Origin: Diospyros lotus
Taxonomy: Eukaryota; Streptophyta; Magnoliopsida; Ericales; Ebenaceae
Direction: 5' to 3'
DNA length: 64,000 nt
NCBI RefSeq assembly: GCF_014633365.1
Contig: NC_068348.1
Span: forward strand, 1,302,001-1,366,000
In this document: piece by piece, positions 60,935 to 64,000 of the stretch
Layout: each line of letters starts with the position of its first letter
Position numbering within the stretch: position 1 is the first letter of the stretch
The notes under the pieces: generated by a model
Database searches by the model: none
What the model saw: only the letters and a program-made list of their open reading frames with translations
What the model was told of the DNA's origin: nothing
Program-made: the position numbers and the translations under genes

Positions 60935-61190
60935 CTGCATGGGCAGCTCAGCTGGAGGCACAAAATGCCTCTAAAGTAAAGTTTGGGACAAGGACCAAAG
61001 ATCGAGTCACGCCAAGAGTAGTGTGGGAGCAATCTCTCAAAATGAGGGGGACTCCTTGTGCGCAATGAGCACTGGTCTAACTACTATGCCCGACTGAGTT
61101 ACCATGATTAACCCCCTCACATTCTGTTGGGCCGGGTGTGGGGGCGTCTGGGACAAGCATTCACCTTTTTGGGGACAATGTATGTTAGAT
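60935..61190 (+). mobile_element. Possible tRNA-derived SINE
   Basis: GGGCAGCTCAGCTGG (60941-60955) resembles a pol III A box, and GATCGAGTCACG (61000-61011) a weak B box. They are followed by the phrase GGGCCGGGTGTGGGGGCGTCTGGGAC split over 61131-61156, then an AT-rich end. Layout suits a SINE; boxes are imperfect. Confidence 0.35.
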
Positions 61191-63409
61191 ATATACATAT
61201 ATTAATAATTAATATGAAAGAAATGAAGGCAAAGCAACAGTTGAGAGATGCACGTGAAGGCCAGAAATTGGAGTAAGTGGAAGTAAGCATGGCTGTGAGA
61301 AGCAAGTGATGATGGCCCTGAAAATCAATTAATTGGAGTTGTGGAGTTGATTAATCAATTGGAATCATTGGTGGCCGACAATTGAGTGAGTGAGGTGTTG
61401 GCATATATATGGCCAATTTGGGTGTTCGAGTGTGTGCAAGCCAAGCCATGGCCCAATGACTACACGATCGAATCACTCCCGGGAGCCTCTCTCCACACTT
61501 CACCAAGAGACCCTATCTGGAGGCCTCAAACTCCTGGGCCAAGTTAACTCCAAAGACACCTCCCAGATGCCCGCCTCCTCCTTTATAAATGGGAGGGTTG
61601 CATCCTAATTTAGGTATGTTAACTATCTCATTTGAGTTCTGATTTATTTTTGGGCTAAAATTGACTTAAGTATCAAAGAATTTCTTAGTGATCTCACTCT
61701 CGCCCCTAACTTACTTTTTTCTTTCTTAAAAGGTCATTCATCATCCCGAGACTCATTTGTCATTTTGGGAGTCATTTAGTTTAGATGACTCACTCTTACG
61801 ACATTTTCAGACTCTCACATACCATATTAAAAATTACAATCTCCGTGTATCTAAGAGACATAAGTCCTGATGAGACTCCCTTGCCACCAAGACACACTCA
61901 CATCACCAAGTCATGCAATACAGGGTCACACGCATACTTTAACAAGACAGCCTTTCACAAAAAATAAAAAAAAATATTTATTATAATCAAGCAACAACAA
62001 GAGTCAAAACAATCAATAACACTCATATTGATTGATGATAAAAATATTATATTTTATTAATTATTTTTGAGTTAAAAATAAGGTGGAATAACTATACTTT
62101 ATCTAAAAATAAAATACATTTGTTATACTTTTAACCATTATCTGTAACTCAATGGTTAACATAACTTATACAATAATTCTATTTGCAAGCTCAATTTTAA
62201 CACTTACAAAATTATAAGAATTTCTTCAAATTAATAACATTTCTTCTTAAATTATAAACAAACTATTTTTTCAAAATTATAAATATTTTCATTTATAATT
62301 TAAAAAAATTGTTAATAATTTATAAAGAATGCTGTTGATTCCTTAAAAAAAAATACTCAAAATTGAGTATTTGAAATTAATATATAAACAACATTACAAG
62401 AGATCATATCATCATACAATATAAGGAAGAGTATTTTGAAAATTTTTACAAAATGAACTACTTTTGAAAACACGAAGTTATGCGCCACGAGATAATTAAC
62501 CTCAAGAAATGTTAATGTTATTTTTAAAAACACAAGGATGCTCAATGCAATTCAGGCAGATTTCAAAGGTGATATATGAAATTTATCCTTTACGAATGAT
62601 TGATACAATAATTTTTTTTTTATTTTTAAGATTTATAATTTTATGAGAATGTTTTTAAAAATATTTAATTTTCAAATTTTATACAACTTTACGTTTGATT
62701 AGCTTTAAACATTTTAAGAAATTTTAAATATTCTTTTAACTCTTATGTTTGATTTAAATACATCATTTTTTAAAAATTATGTTCCTTTTTCAAAAATACT
62801 CCTATTTGATTTTTGTTTAAAAATAATAAATTCCTTCTAACATATAAAATATTAAGATCCACAATGTCTTTAAGAAGTCAAAAAATATCATTTTTTTACG
62901 CATTATATGTGTATATATATAATATATATGTTTATATAAATATTAACTTTAATTATTTCTAAAAAATATATATATACAAAGTAAGTTGTGAAAACTTCGA
63001 CATGTGAAGAGCACAATAAAAAGGAAACTATGATAAAAATAATTGTGAAATAACAATGGAGTTATAAGAGAATAAGAAGTGTTTTAATCTTTTTATTTGT
63101 TAAAAACTTTTCCTGATTTATAAAAATCCAAGATTCCCAACTCTCCCATAAAAATATTTTTGTGAAAAAATTAATTAAAAATAAATCCTAGAATGCTATT
63201 GTTTCATGATTCTTTTTTAAAACAATTATACCAAACATGAAAATATAAATTCTCAACCTAATAATTTCAGAAATCTAAAAATTTTTCCTCCACCAGTCAC
63301 TCCTTCAATTAAAATGTCACAACACTAGGCAATGCCTACAAACTACTCCCTTGGCAACATATACAAGAGACCACATCATACAATTCTTAGCTTTTGCTGG
63401 TAGTAGTGT

Positions 63410-64000
63410 TCTAAAACACGTTAGGCGCTAGTCGAGTGCCCGACTGGGGCCTAACGTCTAGGCAGGGCTTAAAAAACTTGTTTTTATTTTTATTTTTAAA
63501 CATTTTGATGTTATTTTTAAGTAAATTAAAGTTGAAACAACAAGTGAAATAATGAAATTAAACTTGAGAAAATAAATTATTGTTTGCTAAGAGCCAACAA
63601 TAGCAAGATGCAACAAGAAGTTGTTATAAATATTAAATAACATTAACAAATATTAAAATATAAATAACATTTAACTTGTTTGCTCACAAGTTACAAATAT
63701 TAAAATATTTAAAATAATAATAAATATTTAAATAACAAATTCACACATTAATAAATATTAACATAAATAATAAATTAAATAACAAAAAAACAGGCAAGCA
63801 TTCTTGCTTATTGCTTACCACAGGATGAGGAGTGAGGAAGACGAGAGAGAGCGGAAAACAAAATGAAATGAAGGTTGATGGCAGTGGCAATGAGACGAAG
63901 AGGCTACTAGAAATGGAAAACGGCGACGGCGACTCCGCAAGAGACGGCAGCAGCGTGTGACGAGAGAGGCTTTGACAAAAAGGGCAAGCGGCGACTACGA
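63410..64000. repeat. Start of a TTAGGCGCTAG-type repeat running off the right edge
   Basis: GTTAGGCGCTAGTCGAGTGC and CCGACTGGGGCCTAACG at 63419-63460 give a self-complementary end resembling plant MITEs of the TAGGCGCT group. It is followed by AT-rich DNA and a GC-rich GGCGACGGCGAC segment (63920-63998). The right end is outside the window. Confidence 0.4.

Larger units (their letters stand above)
56000..64000. other. AT-rich intergenic region without a supported gene
   Basis: Eight kilobases with only short open frames of low complexity. It contains the repeats listed separately. Stretches 56000-57200, 59320-60480, 61200-63380 showed nothing beyond A/T runs and short simple repeats. Confidence 0.6.

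Overview
The window is nuclear DNA of a flowering plant, most likely a eudicot. Evidence: three plant-type genes with many GT-AG introns, AT-rich spacers, plant LTR retrotransposons, LINE tails and small inverted-repeat elements. Nothing prokaryotic or organellar was seen. All splice sites were read by eye; for each complete gene the exon lengths were summed and checked for phase. The species cannot be named from sequence alone.

Layout: (1) 681-1959, minus: 5' part of an AT-hook (AHL, type II) DNA-binding protein gene, first two coding exons, running off the left edge. (2) 4838-49859, minus: one 45-kb gene with 33 coding exons for a KDM5/JARID1-type histone H3K4 demethylase, orthologous to Arabidopsis JMJ17. 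It carries JmjN, ARID, PHD, JmjC, C5HC2 zinc finger, PLU-1-like region, a second PHD and a third PHD. The exons total 5602 nt; dropping one surplus base near the start leaves 1867 codons including the stop (1866 aa). (3) 53245-55758, minus: a complete three-exon beta-tubulin gene (448 aa). (4) 56000-64000: AT-rich spacer with small repeats and no gene I can support.

The length of the demethylase gene comes from its introns. Intron 27 holds a broken Ty3/gypsy chromovirus (7430-12876) in the opposite orientation, an inverted-repeat element and a perfect 27-bp hairpin. Intron 8 holds LTR fragments, a tandem mini-LTR (TRIM-like) array with a 259-bp period and a LINE tail. Intron 3 holds copia-like LTR pieces and a LINE tail with a triplicated 31-bp unit. 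Intron 22 holds a copia LTR with its primer-binding site and a LINE reverse-transcriptase fragment. Intron 1 holds a foldback element. Exon phases are preserved across all of these insertions.

The most notable anomaly is a single extra G in the demethylase reading frame, 23 codons after the conserved start, which as written ends translation after 50 residues. It is either an assembly or base-call error in a C/G run or a real disabled allele. The three genes are not an operon-like unit: AHL and the demethylase are chromatin factors and the tubulin is cytoskeletal. No clearly new multi-gene system was found; the interesting material is the frameshift and the repeat structures inside the introns.
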